Assembly: GCF_013334205.1 (NCBI RefSeq)
Contig: NZ_CP054424.1
Location: forward strand, 1,446,001-1,510,000
DNA: 64,000 bases
Direction: 5' to 3'
Origin: Rhodoferax sp. BAB1
GTDB lineage: Bacteria; Pseudomonadota; Gammaproteobacteria; Burkholderiales; Burkholderiaceae_C
Part shown: positions 16,819 to 25,614 of the stretch, piece by piece
How positions within the stretch are numbered: position 1 is the stretch's first letter
How the letters are laid out: the number at the start of each line of letters is the position of its first letter
Position numbers and translations under genes: made by a program
Notes under the pieces: generated by a model
What the model was told of the DNA's origin: nothing
Database searches by the model: none
What the model saw: only the letters and a program-made list of their open reading frames with translations

Positions 16819-17640
16819 GTGAACCCAGCCGCCGCCCCGCCGGACCTCGGCCCCCAACGCATCGTCTGCCTGACCGAGGAGACGACGGAGTGGCTCTACC
16901 TGCTGGGCGAGGAGCGGCGCATCGTGGGCATCTCGGGCTACACGGTGCGCCCGCCGCGTGCGCGCCAGGAGAAACCACGCGTCAGCGCCTTCCTGAGCGC
17001 GAAGATCGACAGGATCCTCGCGCTGCAGCCCGACTGCGTGTTCGGCTTCTCCGACCTGCAGGCCGACATCGCCGCCGCGCTGATCCGCCACGGCGTGCCG
17101 GTCACGGTGTTCAACCAGCGCAGCGTGGCCGGGATCTTTTCCATGATGTACCAGGTCGCCGCCATGGTGGGGCAGGCCGGGCAGGGGCTGCAGCGCATCG
17201 CAGCCCTGCAGGCGCGGCTTGACGCCATCCGCACGGCCACCGCCGCCCTGCCGCGCCGGCCGCGTGTCTTTTTCGAGGAATGGGACGAGCCCCCCATCAG
17301 CGCCATCCGCTGGGTGTCCGAACTCATCGCCATCGCCGGCGGCGACGACATCTTTCCCGAGCTGGCCGTGCAGGCCCTGGGCAAGGACCGCATCGTGGCC
17401 GACCCGCAGGAGATCGTGCGCCGCGCGCCCGACATCATCATCGGCTCCTGGTGTGGCAAGAAATTCCGCCCCGAGAAGGTGGCCGCCCGCGCCGGCTGGC
17501 AAAGCGTGCCGGCCGTGTTGGACCGGCAGCTCTTCGAGATCAAGTCCGCCGACATCCTGCAGCCCGGCCCGGCCGCGCTCAGCGACGGTGTGGAGCAGCT
17601 GCACCGCCTCGTCATAGCCTGGGGCGAGTCTCATGCGTGA
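16819..17640 (+). CDS. Cobalamin-binding BtuF-like protein without a signal peptide
   Basis: A 273-residue protein of the periplasmic-binding (TroA/BtuF) fold: QRIVCLTEETTEWLYLLGEE at the start, RILALQPDCVFGFSD and the C-terminal ELIAIAGGDDIF and DIIIGSWCGKKF. It starts with GTG, and no signal peptide or lipobox is visible, so it should stay in the cytoplasm unless the true start was missed. It overlaps the next BtuF gene by eight bases. Its job could be cytoplasmic corrinoid handling before CobO, but this is a guess. Upstream in-frame alternatives run into btuB. Confidence 0.75.
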   Translation: MNPAAAPPDLGPQRIVCLTEETTEWLYLLGEERRIVGISGYTVRPPRARQEKPRVSAFLSAKIDRILALQPDCVFGFSDLQADIAAALIRHGVPVTVFNQRSVAGIFSMMYQVAAMVGQAGQGLQRIAALQARLDAIRTATAALPRRPRVFFEEWDEPPISAIRWVSELIAIAGGDDIFPELAVQALGKDRIVADPQEIVRRAPDIIIGSWCGKKFRPEKVAARAGWQSVPAVLDRQLFEIKSADILQPGPAALSDGVEQLHRLVIAWGESHA

Positions 17641-18514
17641 AGGCCTGCGCCTCTGGCTCCTCCTGGCCCTGCTGCTGGCGGCGCAGATGGCGCACGCCGC
17701 CATCGAGCTCACCGACGACCGCGGCGAACGCGTCACCCTGGAGCGGCCGCCGCAGCGCATCGTCAGCCTGCTGCCCTCGCTGACCGAGACCGTCTGCGCC
17801 CTGGGCCAGTGCCAGCGCCTGGTGGGGGTGGACCGTTATTCCAACCACCCGGCCAGTGTGCGTGCGCTGCCACGGGTCGGCGGCGGCCTCGACCCCAGCG
17901 TCGAGGCGGTCGTGGCCCTCCAGCCCGACCTGGTGCTGCTGGCCACGTCCTCGCGTGCCGCGCAGCGCCTGCAGTCTCTGGGGCTGGCCGTGGCCGCCTT
18001 CGAGCCGCGCAATCACGCCGGCGTCTTGCGCGTGCTGGAGCAGGTGGGCCAGCTGCTGGGCGTGCCCTCGCAGAGCGGGGCGCAGCGCGTCTGGCGTGAG
18101 ATCGAGGCCGAGATGAATGCCGCCGCGCAGTCGCTGCCTGCTGCCGCCCGCGGCACGCGTGTCTATTTCGAGGTCAACAGCGGCCCCTATGCGGCCAGCG
18201 AAGCCTCCTTCATCGGCGAGACCCTGGCGCGCCTGGGCGCGCGCAACATCGTGCCGGGCGAACTGGGGCCTTTCCCCAAGCTCAATCCCGAATTCGTGGT
18301 GCGTGCCGATCCCGACCTCATCATGGTCGGCGACAGCAATGCGGCAGCCATGATGCGCCGCCCGGGCTGGGCCGGCCTGCGCGCCATCCGCGCCCAGCGC
18401 ATCTGCGCCTACACGCCGCAGCAGTCCGACGTGCTGGTGCGCGCCGGTCCGCGCATGGCCGAAGGCGCGCGCCTCATGGCCGCGTGCCTGAGCGGCCGGG
18501 GAGTGCAACCATGA
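17633..18514 (+). CDS. btuF: Periplasmic cobalamin-binding protein
   Basis: A 293-residue binding protein for the B12 ABC importer. A clear signal peptide (LRLWLLLALLLAAQ to AHA) leads into IELTDDRGERVTLERPPQRIVSLLPSLTE, the standard opening of BtuF/FepB-like proteins. The C-terminal lobe includes DPDLIMVGDS. It overlaps the previous gene by eight bases and btuC by four (ATGA), so the genes are translationally coupled. Confidence 0.9.
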   Translation: MREGLRLWLLLALLLAAQMAHAAIELTDDRGERVTLERPPQRIVSLLPSLTETVCALGQCQRLVGVDRYSNHPASVRALPRVGGGLDPSVEAVVALQPDLVLLATSSRAAQRLQSLGLAVAAFEPRNHAGVLRVLEQVGQLLGVPSQSGAQRVWREIEAEMNAAAQSLPAAARGTRVYFEVNSGPYAASEASFIGETLARLGARNIVPGELGPFPKLNPEFVVRADPDLIMVGDSNAAAMMRRPGWAGLRAIRAQRICAYTPQQSDVLVRAGPRMAEGARLMAACLSGRGVQP

Positions 18515-19530
18515 CCGAGAACACGCGCCAGCAGCGCCGTGCCCTGGTGCTGGGCATGGTGCTGCTGTTGCTCACCGCGGTTCTGCTGCTGCTGGGTGCC
18601 AGCGTGGGCAGTACCGGACTGGAGAGCCTGCACAGCATGCGCAGCGATGCGCTGGCCTGGCAGATCGTCTGGGACATCCGTGTGCCGCGTACGCTGGGGG
18701 CCTGGCTGGCCGGGGCCCTGCTGGGCCTGGCCGGCGCCATCGCCCAGGGCCTGTTCCGCAACCCGCTGGCCGACCCCTACCTGCTGGGCAGCGCTGCGGG
18801 CGCCGCCCTGGGCGTGGCGCTGGCGCTGGTCCTGCTCGGCGCCGGTGCGCCGCTGCTCGCGCCCTGGCTGCGCCAGCTGGGCCTGACCGGTGCCGCCTTC
18901 ATCGGCGCCGCCGCCGCCGTGCTGCTCACGCTGTTGCTGGCACGCGGCGTGCAGCACACCCTGCGCCTGCTGCTGGCAGGCGTGGTGGTGGGTGTGGTGC
19001 TGGGCGCCCTGAGTTCGCTCATCATGCTGCTGGTGCCCGAAGTGATGCAGACCCTGCAGGCCTTCATCCTGGGCTCGACCGCCTTCGTCGACTGGGCGGC
19101 CTGTGCCCTGATGGCCGGTGTGCTGCTGCCGGGCCTGCTGCTGGCCTGGGCCGGCAGCCGTGTGCTGGACGCGCTGAGCCTGGGCGAGGCGACCGCGACC
19201 AGCCTGGGCCTGCCGGTGGCCACGCAACGCGCGGTGCTGGTCGTGGTGCTGGCCCTGGCCACAGGCACGGCCGTGGCGCAGACCGGGCTGATCGGTTTCG
19301 TCGGCCTGGCCGCACCGCACCTGGTGCGCTCCGTGACCAGGACCACGCATGGCCGCCTCATCCTCTTGTCCAGCCTGATGGGCGGCGTGCTGCTGATGAC
19401 GGCCGACACCCTGGCCCGTGGCCTGCTGGCGCCGCAGGAGCTGCCCGTGGGCGTGCTCACCGCCGTGCTCGGTGGTGCTTATCTGCTTTGGCTCATGCAC
19501 CGCCAGGGCGTGCAGGGGAGGGGCGCATGA
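18511..19530 (+). CDS. btuC: Cobalamin ABC transporter permease
   Basis: A 339-residue FecCD-family permease with about ten membrane helices. Family motifs include [42 protein letters not shown] and [15 protein letters not shown]. The ATG at 18511 overlaps the btuF stop; the frame extends upstream to 18484, but the overlap favours the later start. It forms the membrane channel with BtuD as ATPase and BtuF as receptor. Confidence 0.93.
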   Translation: MTENTRQQRRALVLGMVLLLLTAVLLLLGASVGSTGLESLHSMRSDALAWQIVWDIRVPRTLGAWLAGALLGLAGAIAQGLFRNPLADPYLLGSAAGAALGVALALVLLGAGAPLLAPWLRQLGLTGAAFIGAAAAVLLTLLLARGVQHTLRLLLAGVVVGVVLGALSSLIMLLVPEVMQTLQAFILGSTAFVDWAACALMAGVLLPGLLLAWAGSRVLDALSLGEATATSLGLPVATQRAVLVVVLALATGTAVAQTGLIGFVGLAAPHLVRSVTRTTHGRLILLSSLMGGVLLMTADTLARGLLAPQELPVGVLTAVLGGAYLLWLMHRQGVQGRGA

Positions 19531-20294
19531 AGCCGCACGCGCTCAGTGCCCGCGCCTTGCAGGCCCGCCTGGGCGAGGCCGAGGTGCTGCACGGCATCGA
19601 CCTCGATTTGCCGGTGGGCCGCTGGACCAGCATCGTCGGCCCCAATGGCGCGGGCAAATCGACTCTGCTCAAGGTGCTGGCGCAGCTGCTGCCCGCCGAA
19701 GGCCGCGTGAGCCTGCTGGGCCAGCCGCTGGACAGCCTGGACCGTCGCGCCCGCGCGCGGCAGCTGGCCTGGCTGGGCCAGAACGGCAGTGCGGGCGACG
19801 ACCTCACCGTGTTCGACGTGGCCCTGCTGGGCCGCCTGCCGCACCAGGCCTGGCTGGCGCCGCCCGGCGCGGCCGACCTGGCCGCGGTGGAGCAGGCCCT
19901 GCGCGCCACCCAGGCCTGGGACTGGCGCGGCCGGCCCCTGGGCCAGCTCTCGGGCGGCGAGCGCCAGCGCGTGCTGCTGGCCCGCGCGCTGGCCGTGCAG
20001 GCCGAGGTGCTGCTGCTGGACGAACCGCTTGCCAACCTGGACCCGCCGCACCAGGTCGACTGGATGCTGCTGATGCGCGAACTGGTGGCCCAGGGCAAGA
20101 CCGTGGTCAGCGTGCTGCACGAACTCTCGCTGGCCCTGCAGGCCGACGAGATGGTCATCATGGCCGCCGGCCGCGTGTGTCACCAGGGCGCTTGCGCCGA
20201 TGCGGCAACCCACCGTGCGCTGGAGCGGGTGTTCGACCAGCGCATCCGTATTGCCGCGGTCGATGGCTTGTGGGTCTCGCTGCCGCGCATGTAG
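19527..20294 (+). CDS. btuD: Cobalamin ABC transporter ATP-binding protein
   Basis: A 255-residue ABC ATPase: Walker [10 protein letters not shown], signature LSGGERQRV, Walker [13 protein letters not shown] and the switch histidine in VVSVLHELS. It powers BtuC. The ATGA overlap with btuC sets the start at 19527. CobO follows 11 bases later. Confidence 0.93.
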   Translation: MKPHALSARALQARLGEAEVLHGIDLDLPVGRWTSIVGPNGAGKSTLLKVLAQLLPAEGRVSLLGQPLDSLDRRARARQLAWLGQNGSAGDDLTVFDVALLGRLPHQAWLAPPGAADLAAVEQALRATQAWDWRGRPLGQLSGGERQRVLLARALAVQAEVLLLDEPLANLDPPHQVDWMLLMRELVAQGKTVVSVLHELSLALQADEMVIMAAGRVCHQGACADAATHRALERVFDQRIRIAAVDGLWVSLPRM

Positions 20295-20305
20295 AAAGAA
20301 CACGC

Positions 20306-20875
20306 ATGCAGATCGAAACCCCGCCCACCGACAAACCTTACGAAGCGCGCACCGGCGAGCGCCGCGGCCTGCTCATCGTCAACACCGGCGACGGCAAGGG
20401 CAAGAGCACGGCCGCCTTCGGCCTGGCGCTGCGCGCCCACGGCCGCGGCAAGCCGGTCAAGGTTTACCAGTTCATCAAGCCCGACGGCGCGCGCTTTGGA
20501 GAGCACCGCGTGTTCGAGCAGCTGGGCATTCCCGTCGAAGGACTGGGCGACGGCTTCAGCTGGAAGAGCCGTGACCTCGACCATTCCGCCGAGCTGGCGC
20601 GTGCCGGCTGGTTGCGTGCGCGGGCCGACATCCTGGGCGGTCAATATTTCATGGTCACGCTCGACGAGATCACCTACCCGCTGATCTACGGCTGGCTCCC
20701 TCTGGACGAGGTGCTGGCCACGCTGCGGGAACGTCCCAAAGACGTGCACGTGGTGCTGACCGGCCGGCGCTGCCCACCGGAGCTGATCGAACTGGCCGAC
20801 ACCGTGACCGAGATGACCCTGGTCAAACACGCCTTCCGCGCCGGCATCCCGGCCCAGCGCGGGATAGAAGATTGA
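20306..20875 (+). CDS. cobO: Cob(I)alamin/cobinamide adenosyltransferase, CobO/BtuR type
   Basis: Transfers the adenosyl group from ATP to the reduced cobalt of corrinoids. The 189-residue protein has the P-loop [10 protein letters not shown] near residue 26, [12 protein letters not shown], the catalytic-core segment [15 protein letters not shown] and [17 protein letters not shown]. It sits in the B12 uptake cluster, where imported corrinoids are turned into coenzyme form. Downstream cobQ uses adenosylated intermediates, which fits the order. Confidence 0.95.
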   Translation: MQIETPPTDKPYEARTGERRGLLIVNTGDGKGKSTAAFGLALRAHGRGKPVKVYQFIKPDGARFGEHRVFEQLGIPVEGLGDGFSWKSRDLDHSAELARAGWLRARADILGGQYFMVTLDEITYPLIYGWLPLDEVLATLRERPKDVHVVLTGRRCPPELIELADTVTEMTLVKHAFRAGIPAQRGIED

Positions 20876-20903
20876 CGATGCAGCAGCCCCGAGGAATCCA
20901 ACG

Positions 20904-22364
20904 ATGAGCGCACGTGCCGTCATGGTGCTGGGCACCACCAGTGGCGCCGGCAAGAGCTGGCTGGCCACGGCCCTGTGCCGGCATTACGCGCGCCAGGGGC
21001 TGAAGGTCGCGCCCTACAAGGCGCAGAACATGAGCAACAACGCCCGCGTGGTGACCGGCGGTGAAATCGGTTCAGCCCAGTACTTCCAGGCCCTGGCTGC
21101 ACGCGCCGAGCCCGAGGTGCGCATGAACCCGCTGCTGCTCAAGCCCGAGCGCGACACGCACAGCCAGGTCGTGCTGCTGGGCCAGGTGAACGAGGAACTC
21201 ACGCGCATGGACTGGCGCGGCCGCAGCGAAAAGGTGTGGCCCACCGTGGCGCGTGCGCTCGACGAGCTGATGGCCGCGAACGAGGTGGTGGTGATCGAAG
21301 GCGCCGGCTCGCCGGCCGAGATCAACCTGGCGAGCAGCGACATCGTCAACCTGCGCATCGCGCGCCACGCGCAGGCGCGCTGCCTGCTGGTGACGGACAT
21401 CGACCGCGGCGGCGCCTTCGCCCATCTCTACGGCACCTGGGCTTTGATACCCGAGGCCGACCGCGCCCTGATCCGTGGCTTCGTGCTCAACCGCTTCCGC
21501 GGTGACGCCGCGCTGCTGGCGCCCGGCCCGCAGATGCTGCAGGACCTGACCGGCGTGCCCACTGTGGCCACGCTGCCCATGTGGCGCGCGCACGGCCTGC
21601 CCGAAGAGGACGGCGTGTTCGATGACAGACACACAGCCACGGGCGAGATCCATACGCGCATCGCCGTCATCGCCTACCCGCGCATCAGTAACCTCGACGA
21701 ATTCCAGCCTCTCAAGAACGTGCCCGGCGTGCATCTGCGCTGGGCGCGCACACCGGCCGAACTGCAGGGCGTGGACTGGGTCATCCTGCCCGGCTCCAAA
21801 CACACGAGTGGTGACCTGGCCTGGCTGCGCGCCCAGGGCCTGGACCACGCCATCGCCGCCCATGCGGCGCAGGGCAGGGCGGTGCTGGGCATCTGCGGTG
21901 GCCTGCAGATGCTGGGCGAGGCGCTCATCGACACCCACGGCATCGACGGCAACGCGCCCGGCCTGGGCCTTCTGCCCCTGGTCACCAGCTTCGAGCCGGC
22001 CAAGACCGTGCGGCACACGCAGGCCAGCTTCGCCACGCTGCAGGGACCGTGGGCCGCGCTCTCGGGTGTAGCGGTGCAGGGTTACGAGATCCACCACGGC
22101 CAGACCGCCCAGCACCCGGCCATGGCGGCCAGGGGTGATGTGGCGCGCGAGGTGCTGCCCGGCCTGGGCTGGCAGAACGCGCAGGGCCATGTGCTGGGTG
22201 TGTACCTGCACGGCCTGTTCGAGGAAGCGGCCGTGCTGCAGGCCCTGTTCGGGCGGCAGGGTGCGGCGCAGGTGCCCACGCTGGAGTCGGTGTTCGAAGG
22301 CCTGGCCGATTACATCGAACGGCACTTCGAGCCCGGTGTGCTCGACGCGCTGATCCGGTCTTGA
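20904..22364 (+). CDS. cobQ: Cobyric acid synthase
   Basis: A 486-residue glutamine-dependent amidotransferase that amidates four side chains of adenosylcobyrinic acid diamide. The N-terminal synthetase domain has the P-loop GTTSGAGKSW and VAPYKAQNMSNNA. The C-terminal type-1 glutaminase domain has the nucleophile in GICGGLQMLG, the VILPGSKHT loop and the histidine in GVYLHGLFE. GAGGAA lies before the start. As the last gene of the cluster it suggests salvage of incomplete corrinoids or a scattered synthesis pathway, since other cob genes are absent here. Confidence 0.94.
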   Translation: MSARAVMVLGTTSGAGKSWLATALCRHYARQGLKVAPYKAQNMSNNARVVTGGEIGSAQYFQALAARAEPEVRMNPLLLKPERDTHSQVVLLGQVNEELTRMDWRGRSEKVWPTVARALDELMAANEVVVIEGAGSPAEINLASSDIVNLRIARHAQARCLLVTDIDRGGAFAHLYGTWALIPEADRALIRGFVLNRFRGDAALLAPGPQMLQDLTGVPTVATLPMWRAHGLPEEDGVFDDRHTATGEIHTRIAVIAYPRISNLDEFQPLKNVPGVHLRWARTPAELQGVDWVILPGSKHTSGDLAWLRAQGLDHAIAAHAAQGRAVLGICGGLQMLGEALIDTHGIDGNAPGLGLLPLVTSFEPAKTVRHTQASFATLQGPWAALSGVAVQGYEIHHGQTAQHPAMAARGDVAREVLPGLGWQNAQGHVLGVYLHGLFEEAAVLQALFGRQGAAQVPTLESVFEGLADYIERHFEPGVLDALIRS

Positions 22365-22480
22365 GGCGCGGCCGTCTTCGGTTTGATGTCGCACAAGCCG
22401 CCGCGCTGCGCATGCGGCGTCACATCACCGTCACATCCGCCACGGATGATCGAGGGTTCTGCTGTCACGCACCACCCCCG

Positions 22481-23899
22481 ATGAAAAAAACGATCGCACT
22501 CCTGACGTCCGCCCTGGCACTGGGCCTGGCTGGCTGCGGCAGCCTGGGCCCTGCCGGCAGCCCCGCCTCAAACGTTCGCTATCCGGGCCCCGAGGGCACG
22601 CGCCTGCCCTACACGGTGATGGGCAAGCTGCCCAACGCCGAAGGCAGCGAAATCCGCCTGGGCGGGGTCGGCTCGGCGCTGGCACCGCACCCCACCTTGC
22701 CCGGCCACTTCTATGCCATGAGCGACCGCGGCCCGAACGCCGCCACCGAAGCCGGGCGCAAGCCCTCGGGCATCATCTTTCCCATGCCGGCCTATAACCC
22801 GCGCATCCACCTCTACCGTCTGAGCAACTCGGGCGCCGTCGAGCTGGTGGACAGCATCGTGCTCAAGGACCCCAAGGGCCGCCCCGTCACGGGCCTGCCC
22901 AACAAGAACTACGGCGCCACCGGTGAAACCCCCTACGCCATGGACGGCAGCGTCGTCACCCTGGACCCGGACGGCGACGGCGTGACCGGTTACGACGAAA
23001 GCGGCATCGACTCCGAAGGCCTGGTGGCCCTGAAGGACGGCAGCTTCTGGGTCAGCGACGAATACGGCCCGCACATGGTGCACTTCGACGCCAGCGGCCG
23101 CGAGATCGAGCGCATCAACCCCTTTGCCGCCGACGCCCGCAACAAGCCCGGGCGCACGCTGCCGGCCGAGCTGGCCACGCGCTGGCCCAACCGCGGCATG
23201 GAAGGCCTGGCCATCACCCCCGACGGCAAGACCCTGGTGGGCCTGATGCAGTCCAACCTGCACAACCCGAACAAGGCCGTGGGCAGCATCAACCTCACGC
23301 GCATCGTCACCGTCCACCTCGACACCGGCGCCACCGCCCAGTACCTCTACCGCCAGGACGCCGCCGGCCTGGCCAACTCGGAGATCGTGGCCCTGAGCGC
23401 CACCCGCTTCCTCGTGATCGAGCGTGACACCAAGTTCTTCGGCCTCAGTGCCGGCCAGGTGCGCAAGAACGTCTACCGGCTGGATCTCACCGGGGCCACG
23501 AATGTGGACCGCTCCAATGTGCAACTGCAGTACGGCAACACGGCCCTGAGCAGCAGTGCCGCCCACGGCCTGCTGGTGAACGGCAAGACGCTGGAACAGC
23601 TCGTCAAGGACGGCGGCGCGGCCGACAACTTTGCCGCGGGCTGGGCCCAGCTGGCTGCGCTGGGCATGCGCCCGGTGAACAAGACCCTGGTCTACGACGC
23701 GGTCGCGTCCTTGAAGTACCCGCACGACAAGCTCGAAGGCCTGTGGGTCATCGACAGCCAGCGCCTGGGCCTGCTCAACGACGACGACTTCACCCTCGCG
23801 CCCGACGGCAAGGGCGGTGTGGAACAGAAGAAGCTGCACGACGGCCAGGTCGACCGCAACATGCTCTACGTGGTGCAGCCGCTCATCCCCCTGTTCTGA
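22481..23899 (+). CDS. Esterase-like activity of phytase family lipoprotein
   Basis: A 472-residue exported protein. The lipobox LAGC follows a hydrophobic signal peptide, so it should be anchored in the envelope. The rest looks like a phytase-like beta propeller of the 'esterase-like activity of phytase' family: YAMSDRGPNA, GIDSEGLVAL, FWVSDEYGPH, GMEGLAITPDGKTLVGL and KLEGLWVIDS are typical blade motifs. It may act on phosphate esters outside the cell. The frame opens 120 bases earlier, but only the ATG at 22481 gives the lipoprotein signal. Confidence 0.8.
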   Translation: MKKTIALLTSALALGLAGCGSLGPAGSPASNVRYPGPEGTRLPYTVMGKLPNAEGSEIRLGGVGSALAPHPTLPGHFYAMSDRGPNAATEAGRKPSGIIFPMPAYNPRIHLYRLSNSGAVELVDSIVLKDPKGRPVTGLPNKNYGATGETPYAMDGSVVTLDPDGDGVTGYDESGIDSEGLVALKDGSFWVSDEYGPHMVHFDASGREIERINPFAADARNKPGRTLPAELATRWPNRGMEGLAITPDGKTLVGLMQSNLHNPNKAVGSINLTRIVTVHLDTGATAQYLYRQDAAGLANSEIVALSATRFLVIERDTKFFGLSAGQVRKNVYRLDLTGATNVDRSNVQLQYGNTALSSSAAHGLLVNGKTLEQLVKDGGAADNFAAGWAQLAALGMRPVNKTLVYDAVASLKYPHDKLEGLWVIDSQRLGLLNDDDFTLAPDGKGGVEQKKLHDGQVDRNMLYVVQPLIPLF

Positions 23900-23925
23900 A
23901 GGCCTGAGCGCCCGGACCAGGGCGC

Positions 23926-24564
23926 TCAGGGCGCAGGCGTCTTGTCCTTGAAGTCGCAATACGCCGACACGCTGCACACCCAGCACTGCGGCTTGCGGGC
24001 CTGGCACACATAACGCCCGTGCAGGATCAGCCAGTGGTGCGCGTCCACCAGGAACTCGGGCGGCACGCGCTTCAGGAGCTGCATCTCCACCTCGTACGGG
24101 TTCCTGCCCGGCGCCAGGCCGGTGCGGTTGCCGACGCGGAAGATGTGCGTGTCGACCGCCATGGTCGGCTCGCCGAAGGCACTGTTGAGCACCACGTTGG
24201 CGGTCTTGCGGCCCACGCCGGGCAGGGCTTCGAGCGCCTCGCGCGTGCGCGGCACCTGGCCGCCGTGGCGTTCCACCAGCATGCGGCAGGTTTCCATCAG
24301 GTGTTTCGCCTTGCTGCGGTACAGGCCGATGGTCTTGATGTAGCCCTCCAGCCCTTCGAGTCCCAGGTCCAGGATCTGCTGCGGCGTGTTCGCCACCGGG
24401 AAGAGCTTGCGCGTGGCCTTGTTCACGCCCACGTCGGTGGCCTGGGCCGAGAGCAGCACCGCGGTCAGCAGCTCAAAAACCGAGGTGTATTCGAGTTCGG
24501 TGACGGGTTGCGGGTTGGCCGCCTGGAGCGTGGCGAAGAAGGAGCGGATGGCGGCGGGGGTCAT
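23926..24564 (-). CDS. nth: Endonuclease III
   Basis: A 212-residue base-excision-repair glycosylase/AP lyase for oxidised pyrimidines. The helix-hairpin-helix LEALPGVGRKTANVVLNSAF carries the catalytic lysine, and AVDTHIFRVGNR the catalytic aspartate. The C-terminal cluster C-x6-C-x2-C-x5-C (CQARKPQCWVCSVSAYC) binds 4Fe-4S. It converges with the preceding phytase-like gene and lies after the HDOD gene on the same strand. Confidence 0.96.
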   Translation of the reverse strand: MTPAAIRSFFATLQAANPQPVTELEYTSVFELLTAVLLSAQATDVGVNKATRKLFPVANTPQQILDLGLEGLEGYIKTIGLYRSKAKHLMETCRMLVERHGGQVPRTREALEALPGVGRKTANVVLNSAFGEPTMAVDTHIFRVGNRTGLAPGRNPYEVEMQLLKRVPPEFLVDAHHWLILHGRYVCQARKPQCWVCSVSAYCDFKDKTPAP

Positions 24565-24631
24565 GTCACAGCGGGCCTTGCGGCAGGCCTGTCCTGGGCA
24601 AAGTCGAAGGGCGCGAGGCGCACCGGGGAAA

Positions 24632-25438
24632 TCAGAGCGTGGAGATGTCGAGGAAGCTGTCGCGCGAGGGCAGCTTGCTGCGCATCCAGTCCAGGTTCAG
24701 GTCCAGCGCGGACACCACGTCCTGCGGCAGCGCGTCCACGATCTCGGGCTCGCCGAAGGCCATGTCGGCCAGGCGGCTGGCCAGGTGCAACACGCCGCCG
24801 AGTTGCGACAGCGGCTGCGAGGCCAGCGGCGCGGAGGCGGTGTTGAGCCCGCGCACGATCTCGGCCGGGAAGTGCCAGCGGTGCGCCAGCTCGGCCGTGA
24901 CCTGGGCCTCGGTGAAACCCAGCAACTGCAACTCGCGCGCCCAGCGGTCGCCCGGGATCTGCGGCTGGCGTTCCAGCACGGCCAGGCTGTCGGGTTTGGC
25001 CTGCACGATCAGCAGCTCGCCCAGGCGCAGCATCATGCCGGTCAGCCAGGCCTGCTGGGCGTCCAGCCCGATGCCGCCGGCCAGCCACTGCGCGTAGCCG
25101 GCACAGGCCATGCTGTTGCGCCAGAACTCGGTGCGGTCCAGGCCGGGCACCACGGGGAAGGCCACGTTCATGCAGGCCGTCAGCGCCAGCGTGCGCACCT
25201 GCGACAGGCCCACCATGGAGATGGCCGCGTCCAGCGTGCCGATCTCGCGGCGCATGCCCATGGCCGCGCTGTTGGCGGTGCGCAGCAGCTTGGCGGTGAG
25301 CACCGGGTCCTTGGCCACCAGGTCGCGCACCTGGGTGATGGACACGTCCTCGTCGTGCAGGGTGCGGATCAGGGCGTGCGCCACCTCCGGCATCACCGGC
25401 AGCTTGACGGACTGGAAGAAGGCGGAAAGGTCGGACAT
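24632..25438 (-). CDS. HDOD domain signalling protein
   Basis: A 268-residue cytoplasmic protein of the HDOD family (related to HD domains, usually non-catalytic). Typical segments are LPVMPEVAHALIRTLHDEDVSI, LLRTANSAAMGM, ISMVGLSQVRTLALTACM and LHLASRLADMAFG. Such proteins act in stress, motility or c-di-GMP networks. The open frame extends far upstream to 25723 with a Pro/Gly/Arg-rich stretch typical of a shadow, so I set the start at MSDLSAFF. Confidence 0.85.
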   Translation of the reverse strand: MSDLSAFFQSVKLPVMPEVAHALIRTLHDEDVSITQVRDLVAKDPVLTAKLLRTANSAAMGMRREIGTLDAAISMVGLSQVRTLALTACMNVAFPVVPGLDRTEFWRNSMACAGYAQWLAGGIGLDAQQAWLTGMMLRLGELLIVQAKPDSLAVLERQPQIPGDRWARELQLLGFTEAQVTAELAHRWHFPAEIVRGLNTASAPLASQPLSQLGGVLHLASRLADMAFGEPEIVDALPQDVVSALDLNLDWMRSKLPSRDSFLDISTL

Positions 25439-25614
25439 GGGGGCATCCTGGTGTCGCGGGTGGGGCCAGTGTGACGGCAGGTCACGCCAGCGGCAAGGGC
25501 GGAAATCTCCGGTTACAGCATTGTCCATCAGGTCGGCCGGCCCGCCCCGGCGGCCTGCAAATTTCATGGGATGATGCCTGCCATCGCTCACCGCCCACTG
25601 TTTCACCGCTGCCC

